DNA from: Epiperipatus broadwayi
Taxonomy: Eukaryota; Onychophora; Udeonychophora; Euonychophora; Peripatidae
DNA: 64,000 nt
Assembly: GCA_028023455.1 (NCBI GenBank)
Contig: JAQFVV010012418.1
Span: 4,585,244 to 4,649,243 of the forward strand
Reading direction: 5' to 3'
Below are positions 36,571-50,289 of this stretch, piece after piece. Both the position numbers and the translations under genes were made by a program. Within the stretch, counting starts at the first letter, position 1. Each line of letters begins with the position of its first letter. The notes beneath the pieces were generated by a model. That model saw nothing but the letters and a program-made list of their open reading frames with translations, made no database searches and was not told the DNA's origin.

Positions 36571-37984
36571 GCTTCTCAGATATTACTATGTCATGCACAG
36601 GTAATATTTTATTTAATATTATTATTGTGATTGAAGGGGATTAAATGTGATTTACCTTAGATTTAGATTGTATAAATGTAAGTAACTATTAAACTTATAT
36701 AAAACTGCACTATATTGCAATTATTGTATATTTTATGGGTTCTTAAGTTCAATCTCAAAATTAAAATGGAATTAACCATCCTTACGTAGAAGAGTAAATC
36801 TATAAGGAATATTTTATGGATCATTCTTACATGTTAGTATTAATCTTTCACTATTACATAGTATACAACAAGGCAGTCTAATTATCTAATTATATTTTGT
36901 TAGTAGAGTAGCACTCCTAATATTTAAGCCTGCAATTGAATTCAGTAAAGGATCTTGAGGCAAAATAAGTAAGCCCAATGCAGTAAATATTATCTAGATA
37001 TGCTAAGAAATGATTTATACTTGCTTCTCTTAAAGAGTGAAAACTTCTCCAGTATTATTAAGTGATGTTGATTGCTAATTGATTAGTAAGTGAAACAACT
37101 AATTAAGGACGACTATAAAATATTTATCTTTTATGATTATGATGATAATTATTATCCTCCAGTATTTAAATTAAGTATTTTTAATAACCAACAACCTATT
37201 CCTATTTAATGTTACTGTCCTCACAGCACTGTCTGATAATACATTTTTATATCCCAAGTTCAAATTACGTTTATGAAATAAATAGTAATATTTATCAAAT
37301 ATTTTCTTATTGTTATTATTCATTTTGATCATTTACTTTATATTGTGTAATAAAGTAATTGTTAATTTTTTAATATTTTTTTTTTGTCATTATTAAAGAA
37401 ACATCGTCACTGCATATTCATGATATAAAAAATATCATATTTGAGATATTAGTTTACACATAAAATCTATCTAGATTAAATACATCATTGTTGTATTAAT
37501 GCTATCTGGAATATAAAAGTATTGGATAAGATGATGTACATAAATTTTCTTTTACATTGTTGTATCCTAAAACGCATAAACACACTTTATATCTATGCAT
37601 TTATTTTATTATTTTATATAACCCTGAGATAAATCATTAATCAACTTTATATTTAAATTGCTAGCCTTAGTTTTGAAACACAGATTAAGTTACTCTTAAT
37701 TAGTTCTTACAGTAAGAAACAATATATTTACAAAGATTTTTATTAATAAAATAGAATAAGACTAAGAGTACATGTATTATTGAATAATCCTGAGAAATTT
37801 GATTATTTTAATAAACATGAATCTATTATTAAAGTATCAAAATATATAAAAAGATGTGTATGCAAAGTGAATTGCAAGTCAAGTGAGGGATAATAGTTGC
37901 ACTTTCTTTCCCACAATATCGATCTCAGCTGTCTCAACCGCATTCTCTACATTACTGTCACTGAGATTGCAACTGGTACTTTTT

Positions 37985-38369
37985 GTATAGTTTCAATATA
38001 AATAGCCAATTACTACAGTTTAATTTCCAAGTGTCAAAATATCAAACTTACTACCTCACAACTTTAACACAAACCACTTAATGGAAGTATATGAATAATT
38101 TTTATTAATCACTCATTAGACAAGAGATTATCCACTTAATAAATAATATTTCTATAGAACAATTTTCACTATATCACTTTTATGTAAGGTTGGAACTGGT
38201 TTCTATTCATTTTTAACACCCCTCCATATGGTGTTAAAAGCAGATAGAAACCAATCCCTACTTTGTGTGAGAGTGCTGTAATGGAAATTACATTACAGAA
38301 ATATTATTCATTAAGTGGATAATCTTTAGTCCAATGAATGTTTAAAAAAATTATTAATACAACTTATTA
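37985..38369. repeat. Family B palindrome without ribozyme
   Basis: The centre is near 38225, where TTTTTAACACCCCTCCATATGG meets its complement. The arms carry the GGTTGGAACTGGTTTCTAT / ATAGAAACCAATCCCTAC blocks and the ATTAGACAAGAGATTATCC body. The outer hammerhead ends are missing. It shows the inner end of family B, which the 35-kb copy lacks. Confidence 0.7.
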
Positions 38370-38399
38370 TTTTTCAATTCTTTTCAAAATTATGATTGC

Positions 38400-40130
38400 A
38401 TTTTTCTACATATTGTATCTGAATGCATTGTCATTATAGTCATGTCTTGGAAATGTATATTTGTGATTTTTCGTTGACTGCATTCTTTACACATATATCT
38501 TTACAAACTACAATACCAAAGATATAAAAAACTGCTATGGCAGTGGAGGAATCAGTAGATATTAGAAATTATGTTTTGATGCAATCATTGCAGATTTAAA
38601 AGAATTAATTTATCGCTTGAGATTATTAAGAAGACTAAAGAAACAGATTTACAAAGATCAAACAGAAGCAAAACTGGGAAACTTTTTCAGGTAGCTAATG
38701 ATTTTCCAGGCAAAATTAAAAAATAATAATTGAATGATTTATTATTAAGGAGATAACATGATATTAGGGCATCTAATTATTCTTATCTGAAGGGTAAATT
38801 AAGCAAGGAAACTATTAAAACTGTCATATAGTGAATGGTTAACCAGTATGGTATATAGTATCTAATTGTTCTAGCATTCTTCAAAACTTTTAAAGAGATG
38901 CTGAAAGTACTTTTTGGCTATTAGAATTGTTTGCTGCTTTACTATATCAGTTATATGAGTGGCTAGCTGAAGGGAACTTGAAAGTCTGTGTTTAAATCCC
39001 CTATATTACATCTAAACCCCAGGTATATAAAGTATACATATGTTTGCTTTGCTGAAAATTTTAAAATATTAGCTTTTATATGTATTATTAATTTTGAAGT
39101 GGCAGTGCTTAACACACTACATACAACTAAGAATTTAGCATGTTTTATAAATTGTTAAACTCCATTTTACTGATAATATAAAAGATAATACAAAAGATGG
39201 CAGCACTATATTACAATCTCAAGTTAGTTAATGAATAAACGGAAGTTAAAATAAATAAATAAACTTGTCAAACTTTGCTTTGTGCAAATCCATTTCCTTT
39301 TTTTTTCATTTTTAAAGAATATGTATACATTTAAAACAAACAAAAAAAAGACTAGCAACAAATATCTTATTTATATCATAAAAATCATATTTACAATTGC
39401 TACCTACAAAGATAATTTTACAAATATCTATTTATCTTCTTGGTATCTGGGTTAAGTTTGTTTGCTAATATATTTGGATACAGCTTGCAAATCAGGTCAC
39501 GGCTGCATTTATGCATCCTTTATTCATAAAAATTTTGATCTAACTTAGATCTAAACTAAAGACTATCGCTGTATTTTAATCGCTAAATTTAGTTCATAAT
39601 ATCAATCAATTTAACTACAAACATGTACACATCTCAACTTAGATAACTCTTCATTTGTTAAGAGTTTTTATAAATCATATGTGAGCATGCATTTTTTAAA
39701 AATGTCTTTTAATATTTATAGCACACCTTTTTAATTAAATAAACTAACCGTAAGTAGGACATAATTTCTAGTTGAACATTATACTGAGATGATAGAAGTT
39801 AAATATTGCCAAACCCTAAAGAAAATTTAACAGCATATAGAGTATTTTAATAATTTATCATTTAATGTTCAAAATTAAGCATTAGTTATATTGATAAATA
39901 AACAAAATTATGTTATAACAGTACTAACTGAAGCATCTAAGCAATTATAAAAACATATAATTTCTTGAGATGTACATGACTATTTAATAATTCTGTATCA
40001 CAGTAGGGGAATTCATTATTGGTACTGTTTAATAAGGTTCTCAGAATCTTAATGATGGTAGATCCAAAAACTCATCTAGCTAAAAAAGCTTTTAGATTTT
40101 ATGTAATCAGAACATAGTTTGAGGCAATGA
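38400..40130. other. Non-coding DNA
   Basis: No gene or well-supported repeat is recognised here. Confidence 0.5.
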
Positions 40131-40134
40131 ATAT

Positions 40135-40262
40135 CACATGATCGCCATTTCTTGTGCTTTCTTATAACTGTTATTAAAACAGGCAAACCTCACTATATGT
40201 ATTGCCACACACTGCAAGCTAGCGTAATCTATGGATGCCAGAAACTTGTGCATAAAATCACA
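40135..40262. repeat. Family A end fragment
   Basis: ATCACATGATCGCCATTTCT, then ACTGTTATTAAAACAGGCAA, then TGCCAGAAACTTGTGCATAA match the outer 130 bp of the 7951 copy. The sequence then ends abruptly, so it is truncated. Confidence 0.75.
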
Positions 40263-40446
40263 ATGATAAGATTGATTATTCCAAATGTCGACTGTAAATT
40301 TGTTTCCTATAAATAGCCATCATGGTAAATAGGACTAGAGATAACCAGCCAACATCCTGGAGACAGTCCCTATAAGAATAATTAGTAAAGAAGAAGCAGA
40401 ACAAGTATAGGATCATTATTTGACAATAGTTAATAAAAATTAAGAT

Positions 40447-40545
40447 TTTTTTCCTTTTTATATGTCATAGCATTGACCGGGAGGTGAACCCGCAACAACC
40501 AACTGCTTGCATGCAAGGCTGTTGTGCTGACCTCTCAGCATGTCT
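40447..40545 (-). mobile_element. tRNA-derived SINE, copy 1
   Basis: The minus strand holds a tRNA-like head with a B-box (GCGGGTTCACCTCCCGGTCA). It ends in the tail TATGACATATAAAAAGGAAA and an A-rich run. The same head-tail junction occurs at 43755-43851. The anticodon region is distorted, so it is not a functional tRNA. Confidence 0.7.
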
Positions 40546-40559
40546 AACATAGTGGCACA

Positions 40560-43500
40560 TTACACTTTTTTTACAATTTTACTCCCATCACAAGTCTGTG
40601 ATGACTTGCAGTATGTGGTCTGTATCTTAGAAGTCATGGTGTTTAAATACCAAAGTGATGAATTAAGTCCGAAATTCTACTCAGTTATCAATCAGTGAAC
40701 TTTTAGCTCTTCAATGTGCTGGTCTGTCATTGTGTTCAATGGGATATATACAAATTATTGAAAAGAGGATTATCATGTATTTAAAACTTCTGAAAGGTTT
40801 ATAATAGAGATTCCATTGTTATAGAAATTTAGATTTAATGTAAAAGTTTGTAATTCTTTAATTGCCAGATGATAAATATATTAGTCTGCCCAATTTTATG
40901 CTTGTCTAACTACACAACATCTTCATAATGAATGCTATTGTCTATCTGCAGCCACTAAATCCAAACACACGTAATTGTATTTGTATTCTAATGCACATAG
41001 GATTTGATTAATTGTGAGCATAGAATAATCAACTATATATAGACTTATGAACACATGCAGATAAAACATTTCAAATTGATAAAAGGAGTGGCAACAAAAA
41101 GTCCCATATGTTTTTGTATTTGTTGTTTTAATGCCCCATCTGACATGATGTATCACCTACTAGATAACTTTCTCAGATACTTTCTTCATATATTTGTAAT
41201 TTACATATGTTTGACTACAACAATTGATGATTTTGAACTTTTAACTACTGTCATATAAATATTAATTTGCTTGAGAAAAGCAATTTTTATGCTAAGCGGT
41301 ATGTATGTATATAAATATCACTTACTTGGTTACAAATGTGAAGTTTTTATTTGTTAAACTATAAGATATTTATTTATTTTGCTAATTGCTTAATAATTTT
41401 AATTCTTGTAAGTTTTTAAAAACAACATATAATTTAAGCTAAGAAAAAATAAATGATTTTATCTCCGAGATTCAATGTATACATATTTCATTTTCAATCT
41501 GTTACCACCTTTATTATGATTTCTTCTACAGTGATGAAATGTATAGTATTCATAAAGATATATTTTAATCTACTTTCAATTAGTGCACATGAATATATTA
41601 TGTATAATTAGTACTTTTATTAATAATTTCAATAATATTAATAACTTGTAATATGTAATTTGTTTAACTAAATAATAGTTTTTGTAAATTCTTGTTTATT
41701 TTATAATTTACTTTTTTAAAAAAGTGTATATATTTTTAACTATTCATTTAATTAATTAAATGAGCAATAATTCTAAAAAAAAAAAAAAAGGCTAAAAATG
41801 TTTTCGAAACAAAATTAAAAAACTAATTAAATTAACTAATTATATATCTTTGCATCAAAATATTTTAAAATTGTCATAAATTAATTAAAATCTAGATTTA
41901 TGTTTGTTGTTTTTAATTTGTTTTGAATGCTATATAGCAGGAAAAATATATAAATAGTAATTATATTCTATATTTGAAAATTAAGAAATATTTCATATAT
42001 AAACTTTTATTAGATACAGACCTTAAGACCAGAATGAAGTGAACAATAGTGACTAAGATCGATATAGCTGCTCTTAAAAAAACTAGTTCCCCAGAGTTAA
42101 AAAAGTTTAATAAAACAGATAAGAGTAGACATAATTTTTTTTTTGGAAGGACAGATTAAGTAATGAATTGAAACTGCAGGTGTTAAATTACTGGAAAGTC
42201 TAATTCTTGGGATTCATTGGTTTATCAATAATGGGATAAAATTAATTTTTGCAGCTAGAAAAAATTTGATGAGAGATACAACACTTAATATTAAAAAGTA
42301 TATTTAAATAGCAAGATTTATTTCAGCATTTTCTAATTTTAAAAATGCATAAATTGTTTAAACCTATATACAGAGCTTTATAAGACAAAAGGACTAACTC
42401 TAAAGATATCATAAATTCAAAAAATGATGACCTCGAAAAATCAATTGAAACCTTAATGTATATTAATGTTGCTCATCTTGTTATATTTTAAATAATAGAA
42501 CAATTTACAACACAGACCTAATCATCCCCCCAAAAATTAATGTACATTTATTAAATAGATACATTATGCTTGATAGATTTTCTTTTTCTATTTTAATGTT
42601 TTAAGCATCACTAATTAAATTTGTATTAAATATATCTTGCTTAATAGAAGAATTATATAGTTAGTAATTAACCCAATCATTTGCTATGATCCATAACCTG
42701 GGGTTTAAATCCAGCTGATACATGAACACTTTTTAATTCAAATCAAATTTAAAGTTATCTTTCAATAGAAAATCTTTAGCTATTCTAGATAACTATCCAA
42801 TTATTGGTCAAGACTGGTATCCAATTATTTTTAGCTAAAAGATAAAACAAAGATGGCAGATTCTATTCACTCTTTAACACTTAATTAGCCTAACAAGTAT
42901 CAACTTTTTCACTGCATTTCTGCAAAGAATTCTGAAAAAGCCTTTGCCTCAAAGTGTGCTATTTTAAAAAAAGAACTGAAAAGTTGTTATTTATGGAGAT
43001 GAACATAAATTCATTGTTTGTAAGTATAATACTTCATTCACTGACAATGGAAGCTGAATCCTATAACAACCAACCCAGATTAACTTAATATTTTTACTCT
43101 CTAAGAATTTCTAGACACTCATTTATCACCCACTATCTGATGGCTAAACAGATTGGTTATAGGCCATATACCATGAAATAAAAATACTAAAGCTGTTGTG
43201 ATCTGATCTAATTTCAAGATTCATGTGTTTCAAATTTCTGATTATTGGATTGACAGTCAGGCAGATATATTGGCCACTATGCCACTGGGATAACCATTAT
43301 GTTGTGAGGTCTTTATTTTATCTACTTATTAAAATAATAAATAAACACACAAAAGTCTAAGTTTATGAAACTAAGTTCACATCAAAAATGTAAACTAGGC
43401 TCACTTTATATTTTGATCTAATCATGAATATTGCTCTCAAAGCCAAAAATATACTAGACTTATTAAAAATAATGTATGTTTAATACCGTTAATGTATATT

Positions 43501-43750
43501 TATTTATTACATATTTTTCCTGAGTCAATTTTTCATTAATTTTATATATTAAAGTAAAATTTAATTTTGTATGTGTGTGTGTGTGTTATATATGCATATT
43601 TCTAATATTTCAGATATTATGACTTCATTTAAAAATAATCTATATCATATTTACTAATTTTACTTTCACTTCCATTATTCTTATTACTTAAGAATATTTT
43701 TGATTGTTTCTTAATTTCTAATGTTACCATTTTTTTTTATTTAAATAATG
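40560..43750. other. Non-coding DNA
   Basis: No gene is supported. Several isolated B-box-like motifs (for example GGGGTTTAAATCCAG near 42700) may be eroded SINEs, but they lack a recognisable A-box. Confidence 0.5.
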
Positions 43751-43754
43751 TCTA

Positions 43755-43851
43755 TTTTTTTTTTTTTTTCATATGTCAAATGCGTTGACCAGGAAGCGAA
43801 CCCGGGCCAGCTGTTTGGAGGCAGCTATGCTAACCACTAGGCCACCAATGC
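43755..43851 (-). mobile_element. tRNA-Gly-like SINE, copy 2
   Basis: The head 43851-43782 closely resembles a glycine tRNA: GCATTGGTGGCCTAGTGGTT, a T arm CCGGG-TTCGCTT-CCTGG and a mostly paired acceptor stem. The anticodon loop is shifted by one base and there is a mismatch. The head is followed by TTTGACATATG and a poly-A tail. With 40447-40545 it defines a short SINE family of about 100 bp. A decayed tRNA-Gly gene is the alternative, but the shared tail argues against that. Confidence 0.75.
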
Positions 43852-43859
43852 TTGACAAA

Positions 43860-46190
43860 TAAGATATATTTTATTAAATGTTTTGCTAAAACTCACGCTA
43901 TTGATTTCATTTTATTGATTTCCAAAATAATATTATTTAATTAAATTTTTTTTAACTAACTGCAATTCTTAATTTTACTAAAATGAAAATTATTTTTATC
44001 GAACATAAAAAATAATTTAAAATGATTTTTACTATTCATTTTTAATTTTCATAATAAAAATATTTAAGTAATAATATCTACAACTAAAGAATTGTTGTAT
44101 AAAAAAATAAATTTCTTATGAAGTTATGAATAAACTTCTTTTTCAGATCCAGCAGTAAAGCCATTGGATTTGATTTTCCTAGACATTGGCCACTGACTTA
44201 TATAGATGTAGATATCATAAAACACATAGTTAATGATTGCCAAATTTTTTTTACAATGGCTGAATTGTACTACTTAATAAAGTTATTAGTGATTCTATTT
44301 CCTGGTTATAACCTCTACAGATTCCTTCATATTTTCATAATAGTTAAGCTGCCTTTAAAAAGATTCATAGCTACATAAATAAAGTCAGTGTTCTTAATAA
44401 TCATTTTTATTAGTTTATTTTCAACTAAATGCATTACATAATTTAATAAATTGATTATCTTTATCAATTTATCTATCAATTGTCTTGTGGTATTTTTTAA
44501 TTTAAATTCTGATTTAATATTTCAATTGTAATATTTTTCAAAAATGTAATTCTTTCAAAAATCTTTTTCTTTCAAATATCCATTTCTATTATAAAAATGA
44601 TCATTCCTTTTAACAAATGAATATGAAATGAGTCTAATATTAGCCAATACCTATGTATGATCCGAATTTTCCCTCTATTTTTATGCTATTACTTTATTAC
44701 AAAAATTTAAATATGCAAAATATATAAAATAAATGAATATTTCGAGGTCTGAGTGAAAAGTGGCCAAATAAAAAAGGAGGTATTTTGTTTCATTTTCCTT
44801 GAGAAATATATGATCTGGAAACTTTGGAATGCTATCATTTTAATTTCATTAAAGTGTACTGTTAAACATATTCTGTAATAATATGGCAAATTATTGCTGT
44901 TGATGATGATTTTTATATAGATTTGGTATTTTTAACCAATAAACTTTGTAATTCATAAGTTTATTTTTTCATATTAAAAAAAATCTGAAGTATAAAACTT
45001 TTAATATATAATTTGTAAAAAATTAAATTATAAAATGCTTTTTACAAATGTGAAAAAAATTATTACTTGTTTACTTTCTTTCAATATTTGCTATTATATA
45101 TACTTAAAAAAAAAAAAGAATTATTTTCAAAAAAAAATTTTCTTTACCCACACAAAAGCACCATAGAAATATCAACATAGTTTAATAATATTTAGGAATC
45201 TTCTATTCCATTTAAAAATCAAAAAACATTCCATCAAAATTTAAAAAGTATAATAAATACAATGAATGCTTTATAAGTTTAAAATGCAAATTTTATAAAT
45301 ATTCTGTGCTTTTCATACATAAAACCATAAAACTAAACAGAATTTGCTGTCATCATTTTATCAATGTAATCATTAAACTTCCAGCCAATTGCTTAGAAAT
45401 TATATATTTATTTAATTTTTATAATCTTAAATTCAATCAATAACAATGTCTGTGATGCAGAGATGCAGTTAATGTTGAATCTTGTAAAATCTAAATAATA
45501 TGTTTCTAGAATATTTTTTATTCCTTTAACATATTTAGCAGTATATATAATAATAAGTTCATTAGTTTTGTTGTTGGTAATCTTCTTTATATATATTTTT
45601 TCTGAAAATTATAGTTATTCTTAATATATATATATATATATATAGTTATTCTTAATATATATATATATATATATTGTAATGCTAATGAGAAATATATGTT
45701 GCCAGGCACATATAAATAGTTCACGTTACATATTTTTCATTTAAAAATAAATTATTAAATTATTAATAAAAATGAAAATAGAAAGTATAATATCTTTTAG
45801 AATAGTTTTCTTTTGCTTAAAATGCAGTTTAAAAAAATAAATAAGAAAAAGATTGCATTATATATATATATTAAGAGAACAGGGTGGAAGATTTAAAAAA
45901 TTCTTTTTTTCTTTCTCTCTCTTAGTAAAGAAAACTCCTTTTATAATGTATAAAATAAGCCAATGTAAAATCAAACTTAAAATTAGTCTGTAAAAATAAA
46001 TGTTAAGAAAACTTTCAAAATGTAATTACTTTAAAGATTACTTGGCTGATAAAAGAAAATTATCACTCACAATTGAATTAATTAAAAAAAACCCACATAC
46101 TATCTTATCAAGATAGTAGATGAATTTGAATGAAGGATTAAGATAATAAGAAATGTAAAATTAATTAAAAAACAGATTCAAGTTAAGATA
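43860..46190. other. Non-coding DNA
   Basis: No gene is recognised. AT dinucleotide runs occur, including a duplicated unit at 45613-45675. Confidence 0.5.
45613..45675. repeat. Duplicated (TA)n unit
   Basis: TAGTTATTCTTAATATATAT followed by a TA run occurs twice in tandem, about 32 bp per unit. Confidence 0.9.
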
Positions 46191-46199
46191 AAATATAAA

Positions 46200-46565
46200 A
46201 CATTGAGAGAGAGGGGGGTATATAAAGCCATCACCGTCTATTGTTATTCATTCCAGCCTTCATTTATGACCGAATTCAGTCCGTCTTCATTTTTTGTGCA
46301 TTACATTGTTCATTGCTCCAGAGATCCAGATATTTGGAAACTGTGAATGCAGTAGTAAGCCAATAAATTACTGCTGCAATCAACATTCATGCCAAAAACC
46401 ATAGATCTAGCAAAAATGCATTGCTAAATCATCTTTAGAAGTGTCAGACTGGGCTTCAGGGCCCAAAGTTCTCTGCAAATCAACTGTCCCTGCCTGAACC
46501 ATTGCTAGAAACAAATGCCATTAAATGTGGGTGCTGAAGTACCATAAATTGACCTACCATAAATA
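46200..46565 (+). promoter_or_regulatory. Promoter- or LTR-like segment
   Basis: GGGGGTATATAAAGCC is a good TATA box (about 46216-46227) in a less AT-rich stretch of about 350 bp that ends near ACCATAAATAAAG, a polyadenylation signal. TATA followed by AATAAA within 350 bp resembles a solo LTR or a short transcribed element. I found no second copy or target duplication in this window. Confidence 0.3.
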
Positions 46566-46569
46566 AAGT

Positions 46570-49500
46570 TAAAAAAAGTAAAATCATAATTTTAAAAAAA
46601 GTTTGAAACTAAAATTCAAAATAAGTGCTAAATTGCATAATTATAAATATTAAGATGGTGAGCATTGTGAAAAGAGAAATAGACCAAAGCAAATATTAAG
46701 AATTAAAATAATTAAAAATATAAATAGGAATGTAATTAAAAAGGAGAGAAAAAATGGCCATACAGATAAATGAATTCAATATTGGGGTTGTTTATAGTCA
46801 TATCAAAAGTAGAGAGAACTGGGGCTTTTGGGATTAGTCAAACATTTCATTTGATTTAAAAATATTTAAAAAATTAAATAAACCAAGTAACCAAATTTAA
46901 TGTATATTAGGTTCCAAAACAAAAATAAAGTGCAAAATAAAGAAAAAAGTAACATAGAAAAATACACAGAAATATTCAATAAATGCATAGATCAGTTAAT
47001 AGATGTAACAATGATAGCCTGTCTAGAAAAAAGGAAAATACTAGAAGAAAGAAAAAAAATAATGGATAGAGTATGAGCTAGTCATAAGATATTAAGCACT
47101 GGTTGTGTGCTTGTCATTCAAAGCATGCCGACTATTTAACCTATGGTTGGCTGGTGCCTGAGGTTGATCCTCAAAACAAATAAAATGCTTTGATGACAGG
47201 GTTTGAATCTAGCAGTCAATAAGTACTATAGCCTGGAAATGTGATTGTAGGTTATGCTTTGTATAGCCTCAATCTGGTTATAGGTACCATTGATGGTTCA
47301 TCTATCAAAATGGTATTCTATTTCTCTGCTTGAATGGTTAGTCCATTCCTGTGTTTTTAAAATTATTATAAAAGGTGTTTAAATCCATTTAAACCCAGTT
47401 AATATATTTAAACCTACAAGAATATCTTATAAGACCCAGTTCACTATATATATTGTAGTAGTTAGCCCCACTATAAATTACAAAATATGCAATCTTTAAA
47501 AATAAAGACTGTATTAATTGTATATGTTTGCCATCATAGTTTTAATTTTAAAAATAAAACTGTTATGTTATTTATGTTTAATGTGTAAATTTATTTTTTC
47601 CATTACAAGCTGTTTAATTTTAGAAAGTTGTTAAAATTAAAATCTTCTTTTATTGGCATTTAAATGAAAAGTTATTATTATTATTTTTTTTATTAAAAAA
47701 GACTATGTCATTGAAATATCAGATTTAGTATTATAAGAAAGTATTGTAATTATGATTAATAAAAGATTGTGTGAGCATGAATTGTCAATGAAAAGACTGT
47801 ATTTTAAATTAGATGTAAATAATGATACGGAGATGCTAACTTGAATTTTATTAAATTTATATAAAAATTATTTAAGTTATTTATTATTATTATTTACTTT
47901 AAAGTTATTTTTAATATTATTTGAATGTGATTGTGTTCTCAAACAAATACAAGGTGTGTATGTGGATATCTGAAGAGGATAATGGGAAAAATTTTTTTTT
48001 GCATCATGTGGTTTCTGGGAGATAATTATTCAACAAAAATTATGGATATTTGGATATCATGAGATTTAACAGTAGGGGAGTTATTTACCCTTAAAAGAAA
48101 ATCTTAATTACTTGTCAATAAACTTTCAATATAGCCAGATAAAATTTCTTATAAAATATTTTTAAAATTATAAAGAATACTGAAGTCAACGGCCAAGATG
48201 ATTAGCTGAATAAATAATCTGATGGGGATTAAAAAAAGTCTCTATTCTGTTGCCTTACTTGCCTAAATTCCATTAAAGGTATAATCATAAAACAATTTTT
48301 TTCTTCAAAATAAATTGTCAGAAAAGATACTGTTCCTGATATCCAGAGAAAAAATACCAGCATTTAAATTAGAGCACACATCACAAATATTTTTAAGAAC
48401 CATCAACACCCTTCACCTAATTATAATAGACTATTTATTTCAAGAACTTTTAAATCTTATCTGAGTAAACTTCTTTGCCATATTCATCACTTTCCTTTTA
48501 ATTCTTCACTAATGCCAATGTAGGATCAAAATGAAAAACAGAATGAACTTTCAATTTAGGACTTTATAATAAAAAAAATTTAAAAAAAAAGAAAAGAAAT
48601 TAAAACATTATTGTATTATTATAGATATTTTTATTATGAATTTTGTTTATATATTTTCTTTTTAGCTCTCCAAAGAAAATAGCTTAAAAAACAGAAGTAA
48701 ATTTAATTTTTTGTATACATATAACATATACCGATTGTACCTACCCTTGTAAAGGCTGTGGTTGGTTTTTAATTGGTTGCTTTAACAAATTTTTTTTAAA
48801 ATATGAGAATGGTGGAATATAAAAACTCAAGGCTTTCAGCCTATCATTTTTGTAATAATTAGTTGATTTAACAAATTTTTTTAAAGATTTAATGTAAATT
48901 AAACAAAACATTTTAATATTATATAAATAAATTTCTGAATTTTAATAAAGCTAAATTAAAATTTATATTTTTAAATATACCTATATTTGATAGTATTAAG
49001 ATGCAAATATATTACTGGAGTGCCCTCTAAATAAAAAATTTTAATTTATTTTTTGATTCATCAACAGCAATGTGACTAATCATAATATTTTTTTAGTTTT
49101 ATTAATGGTTATTGTTTATTAATATCAGAATACAAAAACACTGGCCTTTGAGCCCCTTATTTTTATATATTTTTTAAATTAAATATAATATTTGTAATAT
49201 TTTTTTAATTGGTTGCTTTTATAGTTTTTTAAAAAAATTTAATGTAAATATGTTTTTTAATTAAACATTGCTGAGTATGTCATTCATCTGAACTATAGTC
49301 CTTCATAAAAGTAAGCTGTGCTAACATCCAAAAAAAACATGATTTTCAGTCATTGTTAATGATTTAAGACAATATTTTTGTAAAAGACTTATTATTAAAT
49401 CAAAAACTATATCACTAGGGGGGGGGGGGATTTTTTTTGAAAACATTTTATTTTTAAAAAAGACTGCTCTTAGAAAGTATAGACCATACATTATGAAAAC

Positions 49501-49840
49501 TTGAAATAGCCACAGAAATAGTCATTACAAGCTAAAAAGAAAATCATTTTTGTAAAAACTATGAAATATTTTAATAACAATTAATGATTTCACTTTTATA
49601 ATTTATTTTGTTTCTTTGATAATAATTAATTTTAAATGTATCATTTTAATGACAAAATTTTAATATCTAATATTTTATTTTTCTAACATTTTGAAATAGA
49701 TATCATATAGCAATAACAATGTGTTCCTTTGTTATCGTAAGATTTTCAGTTAGACACTTATTTTCACAATTTTAAAATATGAATTTGAAATTTTTTATTG
49801 TAATTATTAGAAGACTTAAATATTTATAATGTAACACATA
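46570..49840. other. Non-coding DNA
   Basis: No gene is supported. 47080-47360 is slightly richer in GC and may be an unrecognised repeat. Confidence 0.45.
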
Positions 49841-49849
49841 AATTAATTA

Positions 49850-50275
49850 TAATATATAGGGTATATGAGCACAGACTTTCACATGAACCACCACTCTCCA
49901 CACTATCTCATGACACTGATACACTTGAACACATATATGTTGAAAAGAAAACAATCACCAATATACGTATTTCATGCTAAACCAGCAATCATCAGTTGGT
50001 CCAGATTACCATCTCCACACATAATTGCTATAAGTGCTCATATATATATTAAGATAGCCAATCCTCATACTTTAATGGACAGGCTTCAATCCACTCCCCA
50101 CTCCAACTCTTCAACCATCCATCCAATTGAAAATCTGATGATGGAATGCTCAAAGGCCACCCTGAGGCCAAGATTCTTGTCACACCCATGTTGACCTAAG
50201 GTCAATCTAACCCCTCATGTACAGGTCATAATCCATTCAATACATATAGAAGGGATGGGAAGACATCTCTACTAT
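49850..50275. repeat. Family C element, copy 2 (with hammerhead)
   Basis: It is homologous to 34449-34860 at both ends. In the middle it carries the family B-type hammerhead on the minus strand plus about 20 bases of upstream homology (TATGTGTGGAGATGG). The short open frame across it is fortuitous. Confidence 0.75.
49953..50007 (-). ncRNA. Type I hammerhead ribozyme, core intact (family C)
   Basis: Minus strand: outer helix I AAUC/GAUU (4 bp), inner CCAA/UUGG (4 bp), CUGAUGA at 49995-49989. Helix II is UUGCUG-GUU-UAGCAU, GAAA is at 49973-49970, helix III is AUA-CG-UAU, and A is the nucleotide at 17. All invariant core bases are present. Helix III differs from the AUG/CAU of other copies but stays paired, a compensatory change. 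It is the best-preserved copy of this type in the window. Confidence 0.8.
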
Positions 50276-50289
50276 ATGTAAAAACATTT

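Noticed and set aside
43190-43310. Minus-strand SINE-like CCCAGTGGCATAGTGG
   Set aside because: It resembles an A-box but lacks a clear B-box; too eroded to call.
43782-43851. Functional tRNA-Gly gene
   Set aside because: The anticodon arm is shifted and mismatched, and the same tail follows another copy at 40447, so it is a SINE head.
49865-50194. 109-residue plus-strand frame
   Set aside because: It runs across repeat family C and a related but shorter frame occurs in copy 1; no domain, and it crosses the antisense ribozyme.
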